From positions 28,894 to 92,893 of the forward strand of contig JANXYM010000043.1 in NCBI GenBank assembly GCA_025350045.1: DNA of 64,000 bases, read 5' to 3'. Below the pieces are notes generated by a model, which saw only the letters and a list, made by a program, of their open reading frames with translations, was not told the DNA's origin and ran no database searches. The position numbers were made by a program, and so were the translations under genes. This stretch comes from Methanomicrobiales archaeon. GTDB lineage: Archaea > Halobacteriota > Methanomicrobia > Methanomicrobiales > Methanospirillaceae. Positions 8,686 through 19,493 of the stretch are shown here, piece by piece; the stretch's first letter is position 1; each line of letters begins with the position of its first letter.

Positions 8686-11600
8686 TCATTCCACTCCCCC
8701 TGTTCCGGGATCCTTTTTCACAGTTACCGTGAACGCAGTACCGTTTGTCCTGTCAAGATCGATGGTGCCATCCACCTGGTCGATGAGGCTTGTTACCAGA
8801 CGCATGCCCAGCGAAGTGGTGTTCTTCCAGTCAAAGTCAGGGGGGATCCCCGTACCGTTATCCTGTACAACCAGCGTGATGAGATCGCCTTCGTACCCGC
8901 CGCTAATACGGATCGTTCCCTCTCTCCCGTTTAAGAATGCATGCTTGAGGGCATTGGAAACAAGCTCGTTCATGAGCAGGCCAAGAGGGACGGCGGTATT
9001 GATGTCCACCATGATCTTCCCCATGGCAAAATCCAGATGTACCCTGCGGGGATCCGTACCGTAAAACGAGAAGAGCTGGGTGGCAAGGAAACGGGTGTAA
9101 TCCGCAAAATCAATCCGGGAGAGGCTCTCGGAACGGTAGAGTTTTTCATGGACAAGCGACATGGCCCGGACACGGTTCTGCGTCTCGGACATGATCTGTT
9201 TTACCACGGGATCATCGGTCTGGCGCATCTGGAGGTTGACTAAGCTGATGATGATCTGGAGGTTGTTTTTCACCCGGTGGTGGACTTCCCGGAGAAGGAT
9301 GACCTTTTCCTCCAGGGATGCCCGTATGACTTCCTCATCGTGCTTCTGGCGGGTGATGTCGTGTGCAGACACGATGATCCGTATATCGGGGGCATCCCTG
9401 CCACCTATCAGCGTGGCATTCACGGAGAGCGGGGTTACGTGGCCATCGGTGTGGCGAATCTGGATGATATTCTCTAACCGGCCGCTCTCGAGGAGCCGGG
9501 AGAATGCATCGTGCAGTGTTCCGTCATCTACCAGATAGCCGAAATACCGTGTCCCGATCAGCTGCTCCCGGGTGAGACCAGTCAACACTTCTGCTGAAGC
9601 ATTGATATCCAGCACAGTGCCGTTCCGGTCAAGGACAACGATGAGGTCCGGGTTCGCCTCGATCACCGAGCGCGTGTAGCTGAGGGCGTCCTGCACATCC
9701 TTTTCGGCATGCATCCTCTGGGTGACCTCCTCTTCCAGAGCCCGGGTCCGGTTATGGACGATGGATTCAAGATTGGCGTTGAGCCGGGCCAGGCCTGCTT
9801 CTGCTTCCCGTAGGCTGGAAATGTCCCGGATGGACTCAATAGCACCGGTGATCGTACCCCGTGCATCCATCAGCGGGGATGCGACAAGCGAGAAAGATGT
9901 CCTGCGCCCGCTGCCCGGCAGGATAATATCGGTCTGGGCAGTAATCGTGTTTCCCTCCCAGCGGATAGCAGTGTAATCCAGTCGGGCTGCATCCAGGTCC
10001 GGGTGGAGGACGAGATCGATGATGATTGGACGCCGCCTCCCGTACAGCCACAGGCTGTACTCGTGGTCAGCTTTCCCTATGATATCGGTGGCAGGAACAC
10101 CACTGATCTGTTCAAGGGCATGGTTCCATGCTAGTACCTTTCCCTCGTTATCGATGACAAAGGTGGGATCGGGCAGGAAACTGATGATATCTGCAAAGAG
10201 CTGCCGGGACTCATTGATCTGGTTTTCCATCCGTTTTCGTTCAGAGAGATCGATAAAACTCTCGATAAGGAACGGGCGGCCACCGATTTTTATGGGGTTG
10301 ACTGATTTGAGGATCGGGATCCGTTCCCCGTTCGCCCGGATGAGGACACGCTCGGCGTTATCGACAATATGACCGAGATCCGTGACCGGGCATTTACCAA
10401 CCTCGGCAGGACAGATAAAGGTATGGCAGACTTTTCCCACAACCTCATCATGGGAAGCGCCTATCATCGAGAGGGCAGCATTATTGGCATCAGCGATGGT
10501 GTGGGTCGTTGCATCGACCATGATGAGCCCGGTCTGCTGGTTGTGGAAGATCGCCCGGAACTGCTCCTCACGGGACCTTATCGCTTCTTCCACCCGCTTG
10601 CGCCCGGTGATATCATGGAAATACCAGACCCGTCCGAAATACCGGTTATCCTCTCCCAGCATGGGGGCGGAATACCGGTCAAACACCTTTCCATCTCTAA
10701 ACAGGATCTCGTCCTGGCTCTTCTCCTGCTGGTGTTCATAGAGATACTTCACCCGGGAGAGGAATTCCTGCGGGTCTGAAAGCTTTTCCAGGACACAGGA
10801 GAGAGCCTGTTCGTCCGAGCGGGAGTCAATAACCTCCTGCGGGATTCCCCAGATTTCGGTGAACCGGTGGTTGAACGAGATGATTTTTCCGGATTTGTCA
10901 ACGATCAGGATCCCATCCGGAGAGGTCTCCTGCTGGGTTGTCAGGATCACATTGGAGAACCGGAGCTCATCTTCAGCCCGTTTGCGCTCGGTAATGTCTT
11001 CTGATATGCCCAACAGGAATTTCGTAGTCCCGTCGGCCCCCCGTATGCAGACCTTCCGGGTATGAAGCAGCCGCAGGCCTTTTCCGGCCGTCTGGATAGG
11101 TTCTTCAGGGATGTCCAGCATGCCGGCCTCCCCGTCAAGCACTTCCCGGTCCTTCTCCATGAACTGGGCTGCCTGTTCGGGGGGGAAGAGATCCAGGTTG
11201 TTCTTGCCGAGCAATGCCTGGCGGTCATAGCCGAGAAGTTCCTCTCCTGCCCGGTTGAACAGGACAAAACGCAGATCTGTTGCCTCTTTAAGGAAGATCA
11301 TGAGCGGGACATTTTCCACGACCGCATCGACAAGGATCTTTGATTCCCTCATCGCCTCTTCCGCCCGCTTACGCTCGGTGATATCCTGGTTTGCACCAAA
11401 GGTCCTGACTACGTTTCCCTGCTCATCCATGACGGGAGCGTGCCGGACGATGATGGTACGAACCTCCCCGTCGCTCCTTATAATCCGGTGTTCCATCTGG
11501 CCCTGGAAGAGGGGGTCTTTTGTCCGGAGTACCTTCTGGATTTCATCAGCAACGGCGGGAATGTCCTCCGGGTATACGAACTCGCGGGCATAGGTCTCGG

Positions 11601-14394
11601 CAGACATCCGGTATCCTCCTTCCCGTTCAGCGGTGGTACCGTAAAATTCGTAAAACCGGTCGTCGAAGGTGAACTCTGCCGTAGCGACGTCATATTCCCA
11701 GTTCACGATCCGGGCAATATCCATTGCCGTTGCGAGCTGCAGCTGGTTCTGCCGGAGCAGTTCTTCTGTACGTTTCCTTTCGGTGATATCCCGTATGGAT
11801 CCCTGGAAACCCAGGAAGTTCCCGGAAGAATCTTTCCGGGCAGCCGTGGTAATGAGGGTGTGGAGAATGGTTCCGTCTTTTCTCCTGAGATCGACCGGAT
11901 ATTCAAATGAATACCCCTCTTTTCGGATATGCCTGATGTGTGCATCCCGGTCAGTGGAGTTTGCATAAATCTGAGGGATTTTGATCTTCAGGAGGTCTTC
12001 CCGGCTGTCGTAGCCGAACAGCTTCACTGCGGCTTCGTTGAAATCAACCCAGCTGCCATCCAGGGACGTGATAAAAACACAGTCCTGTGATGTGGAGAAG
12101 AAAGCCCGGTACTTCTCCTCGCTCTCCTGCAGTTGTATTTCTGCCACTTTGCGCTCGGTGATATCAATGAGGAGGAGGAGCATTGCGGGATTGTTCCGGT
12201 ACTGGATCGGGGTTGCTTTCACAATGACCGATCGCCGGAGCCCGTCCCGGGTGACCATCTCGATCTCATAGGGTGCAGCGTCTCCTTCTTTCCGGCGGAC
12301 GGCCATGGTGGCCTTTACCGTATCGCGGTACTCTTCGGCAATGTAGGTGAGCACATGCGTGCCTACGAGAGTATCAGCATCGTACCCCAGTGCCCGTGCA
12401 GAGGAAGGATTCACGTAGAGGAGCTTCCCGTCCTGCCCGTACACGGCGATATAATCAGGCAGGTTCTCCACGAGACCCCGGTTGAAGGACTCGCTCTCAA
12501 GAAGCGCAGCTTCTGCCTGTTTGTGCCCGGTAATATCTTGTGATATTCCGAACAATTCCGAAATCCTGCCACCTGCATCCCGGCGGGGATGCCCCTGCGT
12601 CTGCACATAATGGAGGGAGCCATCAGCAAAGATCACCCGGATCACGATATCATACGGGGTACCGGATACAGCGCCCTGTACGGCCGCATCAAACATCTCC
12701 CAGTCATCAGGATGGATGAAATCCCGGTGCTGCTTGAAGTGAGGGACTCCCTTTTTTGGATCCAGTCCAAAGACAAGGAACATCACCAGGGACCAGAGGG
12801 GTTTTCCTGTGGCAATGTCAAAACTCCAGTACCCTATCCGTGCCATCTGCTGGGCGAGCGACATCTGGGCATTCTGCAGGGCCAGCTGGGACTCCATCTG
12901 CTTGCGTTCCGTGATGTCGAGGAAGGCGCCAATCAACCCCCCCACAGAGCCATCTCTATTGAGGAACGGGGCTTTGTAAAAGATGACATCGTGGCGGGAG
13001 CCGTCCGCATACTGCATCTGCGTCTCGTATTTCTGGGGAATGGGATTGTCCAGGATCTCCCGGTCTGCTGAAGTATAGCGATCCGCGAGATCCTTTGGCG
13101 CGATGTCGTAGGCGGTCTTTCCGATGAGATTGTCACACGTGATCCCGATATACTGTTCAAACGGGGGATTGCAGCCAAGATACCTCCCCTCCGCATCCTT
13201 GAAAAAGACCGGTATGGGAAGCGTCTCGATCATGGCAGCCAGGAAGCGCGAGCTCTCCCCGGCGCGTAACTCGGCTGATTTCTGTGCCGTTACATCGCGC
13301 CCGATCGCGATATAACTGGTGATGGTGCCTTTACTGTCCCGCAGTCCCCGGGTATTCCAGACAATCGTCTTTGCAGTCCCGTCAGCGCACCGGATCTCCG
13401 TCTCGAAGTTCTCTAAAAAGGTGTCCCGCCCGATGATCCGCTGGATCTCTCCTGTCACTTTTTTCCGGTATTCTCTGTCCGGGTAGAGCTGTTTCCAGAC
13501 CGTCTTTTTCCCCAGTACCCCGGTTTTTTTGTAGCCGCTGATGGCTTCTGCCGCATCGTTCCAGACAAGAAGAGTTCCGTCCGGTTCGAGCACCGAGATC
13601 CAGACATTGGCGTTCGTTATCACGCTCTCCTGGAACTGCTGCATCTCCCGGAGGGTGTCCTGCTGCCATTTCTCTTCAGTGATATCCTCACCGAATGATA
13701 GTATGCCGGTTATTGCCCCGTCCTCATCATGGAGCAGGGTATTCGACCACCGTATGCTCTTCTCCAGGCCACCCGAGGTCAGCACCGGGTTTTCGACCAC
13801 CCGGTTTGGCTCGACCTGCCCGTCCATCAGCTGGGAAATGACCTGCTTCACCCGTTCCCGCTCGTTCTCCGGCAGGAACTGATCAGTCCAGAGTTTCCCG
13901 GTAACCTCAACAGGATTGCATTCGAGGATTTCGCCGCCTTTTTTATTGAGGTAGGTGATCGCACCGTTCCGGTCAAGGGCAAGGACAATTGCCGGTGCCA
14001 GGGAGAGATACCGATCAGTGAGCTCTGCGGACTGCTGCAGGGTTCTCCTGGCGGTTGCAAGGCTGTCGGCAAGATACGCAATAACCACAGCAATACCCAC
14101 AAAGACAAAGAACCGGTACAATGCCCCAAGAATGACCTCGTTCTGTCCGTAATCAAAGGCAATAACAAGGCCGAGATAGGCAAGGGCAAGGAGGGTGGCA
14201 AGGCCACATCCTTTCCAGCGGTAACGGTACGCAAGGAGTACGATCGGGAAATAATAGAGGTGCATGAAGATGATGGTGATTCCGTGCATCAGGCACCAGA
14301 CGGAGAAGAGGAGGACTGCTAGGGAGAGCGTTACGATAATGGCCCTCCACCGGGTTTCTGACATACGATTGAGGGACCGGGCGGGCGGGTTCAT
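8686..14394 (-). CDS. Giant membrane histidine kinase with 12 PAS domains and an HWE/HisKA_2-type transmitter
   Basis: The 1902-residue protein has three to four membrane segments at about residues 17-110, then twelve PAS domains in tandem (about 125-1660), each ending in a DITERK-like linker. Residues 1680-1902 form a HisKA_2 phosphoacceptor region (VHHRVKNNLQ) and a HATPase with NELVSNALKHAF and DNGTGIP boxes. The tenth PAS carries a cysteine cluster (CHTFICPAEVGKCP). Its PAS 7 and PAS 11 are close to PAS 10 and PAS 1 of the upstream 10-PAS kinase. The start overlaps the upstream stop by 4 bases (ATGA), with GGAGGAG just before it. It is predicted to integrate many cues and phosphorylate receivers encoded beside it. 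Confidence 0.92.
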   Translation of the reverse strand: MNPPARSLNRMSETRWRAIIVTLSLAVLLFSVWCLMHGITIIFMHLYYFPIVLLAYRYRWKGCGLATLLALAYLGLVIAFDYGQNEVILGALYRFFVFVGIAVVIAYLADSLATARRTLQQSAELTDRYLSLAPAIVLALDRNGAITYLNKKGGEILECNPVEVTGKLWTDQFLPENERERVKQVISQLMDGQVEPNRVVENPVLTSGGLEKSIRWSNTLLHDEDGAITGILSFGEDITEEKWQQDTLREMQQFQESVITNANVWISVLEPDGTLLVWNDAAEAISGYKKTGVLGKKTVWKQLYPDREYRKKVTGEIQRIIGRDTFLENFETEIRCADGTAKTIVWNTRGLRDSKGTITSYIAIGRDVTAQKSAELRAGESSRFLAAMIETLPIPVFFKDAEGRYLGCNPPFEQYIGITCDNLIGKTAYDIAPKDLADRYTSADREILDNPIPQKYETQMQYADGSRHDVIFYKAPFLNRDGSVGGLIGAFLDITERKQMESQLALQNAQMSLAQQMARIGYWSFDIATGKPLWSLVMFLVFGLDPKKGVPHFKQHRDFIHPDDWEMFDAAVQGAVSGTPYDIVIRVIFADGSLHYVQTQGHPRRDAGGRISELFGISQDITGHKQAEAALLESESFNRGLVENLPDYIAVYGQDGKLLYVNPSSARALGYDADTLVGTHVLTYIAEEYRDTVKATMAVRRKEGDAAPYEIEMVTRDGLRRSVIVKATPIQYRNNPAMLLLLIDITERKVAEIQLQESEEKYRAFFSTSQDCVFITSLDGSWVDFNEAAVKLFGYDSREDLLKIKIPQIYANSTDRDAHIRHIRKEGYSFEYPVDLRRKDGTILHTLITTAARKDSSGNFLGFQGSIRDITERKRTEELLRQNQLQLATAMDIARIVNWEYDVATAEFTFDDRFYEFYGTTAEREGGYRMSAETYAREFVYPEDIPAVADEIQKVLRTKDPLFQGQMEHRIIRSDGEVRTIIVRHAPVMDEQGNVVRTFGANQDITERKRAEEAMRESKILVDAVVENVPLMIFLKEATDLRFVLFNRAGEELLGYDRQALLGKNNLDLFPPEQAAQFMEKDREVLDGEAGMLDIPEEPIQTAGKGLRLLHTRKVCIRGADGTTKFLLGISEDITERKRAEDELRFSNVILTTQQETSPDGILIVDKSGKIISFNHRFTEIWGIPQEVIDSRSDEQALSCVLEKLSDPQEFLSRVKYLYEHQQEKSQDEILFRDGKVFDRYSAPMLGEDNRYFGRVWYFHDITGRKRVEEAIRSREEQFRAIFHNQQTGLIMVDATTHTIADANNAALSMIGASHDEVVGKVCHTFICPAEVGKCPVTDLGHIVDNAERVLIRANGERIPILKSVNPIKIGGRPFLIESFIDLSERKRMENQINESRQLFADIISFLPDPTFVIDNEGKVLAWNHALEQISGVPATDIIGKADHEYSLWLYGRRRPIIIDLVLHPDLDAARLDYTAIRWEGNTITAQTDIILPGSGRRTSFSLVASPLMDARGTITGAIESIRDISSLREAEAGLARLNANLESIVHNRTRALEEEVTQRMHAEKDVQDALSYTRSVIEANPDLIVVLDRNGTVLDINASAEVLTGLTREQLIGTRYFGYLVDDGTLHDAFSRLLESGRLENIIQIRHTDGHVTPLSVNATLIGGRDAPDIRIIVSAHDITRQKHDEEVIRASLEEKVILLREVHHRVKNNLQIIISLVNLQMRQTDDPVVKQIMSETQNRVRAMSLVHEKLYRSESLSRIDFADYTRFLATQLFSFYGTDPRRVHLDFAMGKIMVDINTAVPLGLLMNELVSNALKHAFLNGREGTIRISGGYEGDLITLVVQDNGTGIPPDFDWKNTTSLGMRLVTSLIDQVDGTIDLDRTNGTAFTVTVKKDPGTGGVE

Positions 14395-17300
14395 ATCTCC
14401 TCCCGGTGTTCCTTTTCATGCAGCACCATGGTAAAGAGGGTCCCGGCACTCCGGTCGAGTTCCACGGTCCCGTTCATCTGGTCCACGAGCGTATTGACCA
14501 GCCGCAGGCCGAGTGAGGGGGTGTCTCTCCAGTCGAGATCAGCCGGGATCCCGATACCGTTGTCCCGGTAGAGGACGGTTAAGGTATGCGCTTCTTTTTT
14601 CACGCTGATGGCGACTATCCCTTTTCTTCCTTCGGGAAACGCGTATTTGAGCGAGTTCGAGATCAGTTCGTTGAGGATGAGACCCAGCGGGATGGCTGAA
14701 TCGATATCAACATTGACATCGGCAATCTCCAGGGTGAACTGGATCCCCCGTATCTTGGCGTCGTAGAACTGGAAGAGACCGGTACCGAGGAACCGGATAT
14801 AGTCATAGAGACTGATATGCGAGATATCTTCGGACCGGTAGAGTTTTTCATGGACGAGCGCCATAGCCTTGACCCGGTTCTGGCTCTCCCGTATGGCAGC
14901 AAGCGTCTGGGGATCCGAGATATACCGGGACTGGAGGTTTAAGAGGCTGGCAATGATCTGGAGGTTGTTTTTTACCCGGTGATGGATCTCTTTTAAGAGC
15001 ATCACTTTCTCATTGAAGGATGCCTGGAGTTTTCCTTCCGCCTCGAGACGCTGGGCATTCTCCTTTTCGAGCTTCGCGTTGGTCTCAACAAGCGCTTCTG
15101 TGCGGTCTTTTACCCGCTGTTCCAGCACGGTATTGAGCGACCGTATCTCGGACTCCATGAGCTTGCTGTCGGTAATATCCTGGTTTGCACCATAGGTCCG
15201 GATAGCCGTTCCGTCAGGGCCCATGACCGGGGCAAACCGGGCAATAATGGTACGAACACTACCATCCCGGGGGGTGATGCGGTGTTCCATCTGGCCGGAA
15301 TAGCCGGGATCGGTTGTTGCAAGGAGTTTCTCTATCACTGATAGTACATTCTGGCGGTCTTCAGGATAGACAAATTCCCGCAGGTATGTCTCTGCCGACA
15401 TCTGGTTTCCTCCCTCCCGCTCGGCAGTCGTCTCATAGAGGGCATAGAAACGGTCATCGAACGTGAACATGCCGGACCGGACATCGTACTCCCAGTTCAC
15501 GAGACCGGCGATATCCATGGCAGTGGCGAGCCGGACCTGGTTGTCCCGCAGTGCCTCTTCTGCTTTTATTTTATCGGTGATCTCCTGGTTGACGACGATT
15601 GCACCGTCAATTTCACCCGCTGCATCATACAGCGGGGCCATATAGTTGACGATCACTTTTTTCTTCCCGTCGAAGGCATCGATCTCGAGGATCTCATCCT
15701 TGATCGTCACACCCTCGCGGATTGAATGGGCAAGGGCCCAGTCATCGCCGGCGATCTCTTTACCGGAGGGGTAGCGCCGCGCCCTGAAGATGCCGTACTC
15801 TTCAACGGGAACAAGCAGTTCCGCACCCCAGATCTTCACGCCGGCGGGGTTCCCGTAGACCAGTTTGCCGGTCTTGTCCGCCAGCCACAATCCTATAGGG
15901 AGAATATCGTACACATTGCGAAGCAGGGCTTCACTCCGTTCCAGCTGGGCGATGGTGATGGTTATGCGTTCTTCTGCAATCTTTCTCTGCTGGATCGGAC
16001 GCGTGGTAATGACGATCCCGTTCACCCCGGGGACATCCATGAGATTGGTGCCAATGGAATCGACCCACAGATACTCCCCATCGGCCTTGCGGATCCGGAA
16101 CTCTGTCGGGATACCGGGATTTTTCCGGTCAACGACTTCCCCAAAATCATTCTTCACCCGGCCAACGTCATCCGGATGGACGAACTCCATGGGATCCTTA
16201 CCGAGCAGGGAGCCGGACGGGTACCCCAGTATCCTTTCAGAAGATGGGGATTCATAGAGGATCCGGCCGTCACTGCCAAGAATCCGTATGATATCCGAGG
16301 AGTTCTGGATGAGGGAGCGGAACCGGGTCTCGCTCTCTTCGAGTGCCCGGGCTGCCTGTTTCCGGGGGCTGATATCACGGGTGAGGCCCAGCAGGGTGAT
16401 TTCCCCCAGTTCATTACGGATGTAGCGCGTTGCCACTTCCGTCCAGACCGTGGAACCGTCACGACAGGTCTGTTCGATCTCGTCGAGGTAACTGTTCGGA
16501 CCGGATTCATCCTGTAAGAACCGTTCCACCCGCTCCGGCATCACTTTTTGGGAATGCGCAAAGGAGGCGGGAGTCATCACGTCCTCAACGGATTGTACGA
16601 GCACCTCCTCCGCCGTATATCCCCTGAGCCACTCTACCGACGGGCTCATGTAGGTCCAGGTTCCGGTTTCGAGGTTCAAGACCCACAACACATCATTGAT
16701 GTTATCGGCAAGCAGGTGGTACCGCTCCTGGCTTTGCTGCAATGCCTCTTCTGCCCGCTTGCCAGAGGTAATGTCAATAACAATACCGGTGACCGTCGCC
16801 GGTGAACCATCGGGATGGCGGCTGGTTACTCCGCCAACGTCCCGGAACCACCGGTAATCCCCGCCCGATGTCCGGACACGATAATCTGCATGATACCGCG
16901 CTTCTTTACCTTCAAGATGGTTGTTCATCGCCAGCATTACCGGTGCATAATCATCCGGATGCAGGAGTGCGGTAAAATCAGTATAGTGCCGGAACTCTGC
17001 CGGCAGATACCCCAGCAGGGTTGCTTTTCGGGCATCGAAGCGGACTGACCCCTCAGGTAGGTCCATCTCCCACCATGCAAGGCTGCCGATTTCCATTGCA
17101 GACTCAAGGCGGGTTTCGTAGGCTTTCCTCATCTCATCTGCCCGCTTGCGGGAAGTGATATCCCGGGCAATACCAAATACTGCAGAGGGTTTGCCATCAT
17201 GGACGATCAGGGTTCCCTTGGTCTCGATCTCGGCAAAACTGCCATCCTTGCGCTTCAGCCGGTATTCGATGAGCCCGCTGTGCGAACCCTCCCGGGAAAT

Positions 17301-19463
17301 GGTCTCCACTGCGGCTTTGGCCTTTTCCAGGTCGTCCGGCCCCAGGAGATCCTGGAATGATACAGAAGGGATCTCGTCCCGGGAATAACCGAGTAACTCC
17401 AGCGCCGAAGCATTGGCATCGATGAAATTCCCTTTAAGGTCGTGGATATAGATACAGTCAAGCGACCGGTTGAAGAGCGAGAGATACCGTTCCTCACTCT
17501 CGCGCAGAGTCTCCTCCGCCTGTAACCGGGATGTGATGTCACGGATAGCGGCGATGTGGACCGGACGTTGGTTCCAGGTGAAAAACCGGCCGAGAATCTC
17601 CACAGGAAAGACCGTGCCATCGTTGCGGCGATGATACCGCAGGGGAACAAGTATGGTACCCTGCGCTGTTCCGGCAGTGACCTTCCGGGTCTCTTCCTGC
17701 TCAGCCGACAGGTCAATATTTTTCATAGTGAGGAGGAGATCCCGCGAGTACCCGTACATTTCGCAGGCCGCAGCATTTGCTTCCAGAATGGCCCCGGTCT
17801 CATTGTCAATAAGGAAGATTGCTTCGCTGCCCAGCTCGAACAACTCGGCATATTTTCTGCGGGTTTCTCGTTCTGCATCTTCAGCCTGTTTCTTTTCCGT
17901 TACGTCCTCATAGAGGGCAACCACTTCCCCGGAGGGGAGCCGGTAGACATAGTTTTCACGCCAGCCGGATATGCGGTCGTCGCGGTACAGCGAGACCGGG
18001 TGCGATTCAGGAATCCCGGTCTTTGCCACCCGCTGGAATACCATAAACAGCCCGAACTCTGCAACGCCGGGGAAGACTTCAAGCACACTCCGCCCGACAA
18101 TATCGTCTTTCCTGACATGTTCGATCGTTTCAACCGCACGGTTGATATCCCGGATGATGAAATCCTTCCCGTCGGGGGTTGCAGTATAGATCGCGACACC
18201 GGCTCCTATGTTATTGAAGAGATCCTTAAACCGGGTCTCGCTCTCCTGCAGAGCTTGTTCTGCCCGCTTCTGGTCCGTGGTGTCCCGGGCAAATATCGCT
18301 ACCCGGTCTACTGCCGTACGTTCCGTATTGAAAATGGGAAAGAACTCATTATGCAGGTACATGCCGGACCAGGCATCATCGGACCGTAAAATGTTCCCCG
18401 TTGCAAAAACCCGGTCCACATACTCCTTGCGGATCCTGGCAACATCCGGAGGAAACAGATCATAGGCACACCGCCCGGTTACCGTCATAACAGTACCCCC
18501 GAGTCGTTGTGCCCCCTCATCGTTGATGCCGAGAATTGTTCCCTGAAGGTCAAGGAGCGCGATGGTGTCCTTTGGGGCATTCAGGATCGTCTCTAAGGTT
18601 GCCTCACGCTGGCGCAGCAGTTCCTCGCTCTGCTTCCTCTCCGTGATATCCCGGATCACTTCTATGGCACCGGTACGGTTACCGGCATTATCGTAGAGGG
18701 GGGTTGCCGTCCCCCAGAGATACCCGCCTCTCCCGCCAAAGAGAGTCGGGATGAACGTTTCAGAAGTGATCCGGTCGCCATCCCGCTGGACATTGAAATA
18801 TTTTTTTTCTGTCCCGGGATCTTCCGTCTGGACGAGATCGATAAGGATGGGACGCCGTTCCCCGTAAAAGGGGAGGCTGTACTCGTGATCGCCTTTCCCG
18901 AGCATCTCTTCTGCTGCAACACCCGTCATCTGTTCGATCGCAATGTTCCATGCAATGATCCGGCCGTCGTTGTCGATGGCAAAGACCGCATCGGGGAGGA
19001 AACTGAGGATATCAGCAAGGCGCTTTTGGGTATCCTGCACCGCCTCTTCGGCCCGCTTCCTCTCACGGATATTCTCCCAGTCCCGGAGGGCTTTTCGGGT
19101 GATATGGGGGAGATCAGCAAACATCGATGCGGACTTGACCACGTAATCGATCGCCCCGGACTTCATGATCTCGACTGCCAGGTGTTCGTCGCCGAAACTG
19201 GTCATGATGACTACGGGAGTGGTTACGGATCCGTCTTTCCGTGACAGGATATCAAGACCTTTCCCGTCAGGAAGGATCCAGTCGGCGAGGATCAGGTCGG
19301 GGGAATCGCGCTCAATGATCTGCCGGGCTTTCAACAGGTTCTCTGCTACAGTGACCCGGAAAGGGTCAGGATCGTCGCGGAATGCCCGGAGAATGAGGTC
19401 CTGGTGAGCGCGATCATCTTCAAGAAGCAGAATATGGGGAGTTTTTATTGTTCCAAGATTCAT
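14391..19463 (-). CDS. Hybrid REC / 10-PAS HWE-type histidine kinase
   Basis: The protein has about 1690 residues. A receiver at residues 5-125 has its phosphoacceptor D in LILADW (about D61). Ten PAS domains follow (about 140-1440), then a coiled coil and a HisKA_2 transmitter (IHHRVKNNLQ) with HATPase (NELISNSLKYAF, DNGIGIP). There is no membrane segment, so it is cytoplasmic. The frame is open to a TTG at 19487, but the ATG at 19463 is preceded by GGGGATGG and is the better start. An N-terminal receiver on a kinase suggests it is controlled by an upstream kinase and so is a middle step in a relay. It overlaps the 12-PAS kinase by 4 bases and follows the Rcp1-like regulator by 30. Confidence 0.91.
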   Translation of the reverse strand: MNLGTIKTPHILLLEDDRAHQDLILRAFRDDPDPFRVTVAENLLKARQIIERDSPDLILADWILPDGKGLDILSRKDGSVTTPVVIMTSFGDEHLAVEIMKSGAIDYVVKSASMFADLPHITRKALRDWENIRERKRAEEAVQDTQKRLADILSFLPDAVFAIDNDGRIIAWNIAIEQMTGVAAEEMLGKGDHEYSLPFYGERRPILIDLVQTEDPGTEKKYFNVQRDGDRITSETFIPTLFGGRGGYLWGTATPLYDNAGNRTGAIEVIRDITERKQSEELLRQREATLETILNAPKDTIALLDLQGTILGINDEGAQRLGGTVMTVTGRCAYDLFPPDVARIRKEYVDRVFATGNILRSDDAWSGMYLHNEFFPIFNTERTAVDRVAIFARDTTDQKRAEQALQESETRFKDLFNNIGAGVAIYTATPDGKDFIIRDINRAVETIEHVRKDDIVGRSVLEVFPGVAEFGLFMVFQRVAKTGIPESHPVSLYRDDRISGWRENYVYRLPSGEVVALYEDVTEKKQAEDAERETRRKYAELFELGSEAIFLIDNETGAILEANAAACEMYGYSRDLLLTMKNIDLSAEQEETRKVTAGTAQGTILVPLRYHRRNDGTVFPVEILGRFFTWNQRPVHIAAIRDITSRLQAEETLRESEERYLSLFNRSLDCIYIHDLKGNFIDANASALELLGYSRDEIPSVSFQDLLGPDDLEKAKAAVETISREGSHSGLIEYRLKRKDGSFAEIETKGTLIVHDGKPSAVFGIARDITSRKRADEMRKAYETRLESAMEIGSLAWWEMDLPEGSVRFDARKATLLGYLPAEFRHYTDFTALLHPDDYAPVMLAMNNHLEGKEARYHADYRVRTSGGDYRWFRDVGGVTSRHPDGSPATVTGIVIDITSGKRAEEALQQSQERYHLLADNINDVLWVLNLETGTWTYMSPSVEWLRGYTAEEVLVQSVEDVMTPASFAHSQKVMPERVERFLQDESGPNSYLDEIEQTCRDGSTVWTEVATRYIRNELGEITLLGLTRDISPRKQAARALEESETRFRSLIQNSSDIIRILGSDGRILYESPSSERILGYPSGSLLGKDPMEFVHPDDVGRVKNDFGEVVDRKNPGIPTEFRIRKADGEYLWVDSIGTNLMDVPGVNGIVITTRPIQQRKIAEERITITIAQLERSEALLRNVYDILPIGLWLADKTGKLVYGNPAGVKIWGAELLVPVEEYGIFRARRYPSGKEIAGDDWALAHSIREGVTIKDEILEIDAFDGKKKVIVNYMAPLYDAAGEIDGAIVVNQEITDKIKAEEALRDNQVRLATAMDIAGLVNWEYDVRSGMFTFDDRFYALYETTAEREGGNQMSAETYLREFVYPEDRQNVLSVIEKLLATTDPGYSGQMEHRITPRDGSVRTIIARFAPVMGPDGTAIRTYGANQDITDSKLMESEIRSLNTVLEQRVKDRTEALVETNAKLEKENAQRLEAEGKLQASFNEKVMLLKEIHHRVKNNLQIIASLLNLQSRYISDPQTLAAIRESQNRVKAMALVHEKLYRSEDISHISLYDYIRFLGTGLFQFYDAKIRGIQFTLEIADVNVDIDSAIPLGLILNELISNSLKYAFPEGRKGIVAISVKKEAHTLTVLYRDNGIGIPADLDWRDTPSLGLRLVNTLVDQMNGTVELDRSAGTLFTMVLHEKEHREEI

Positions 19464-19493
19464 TGCCCATCCCCGTCCCGGAGCCAACGGGCT

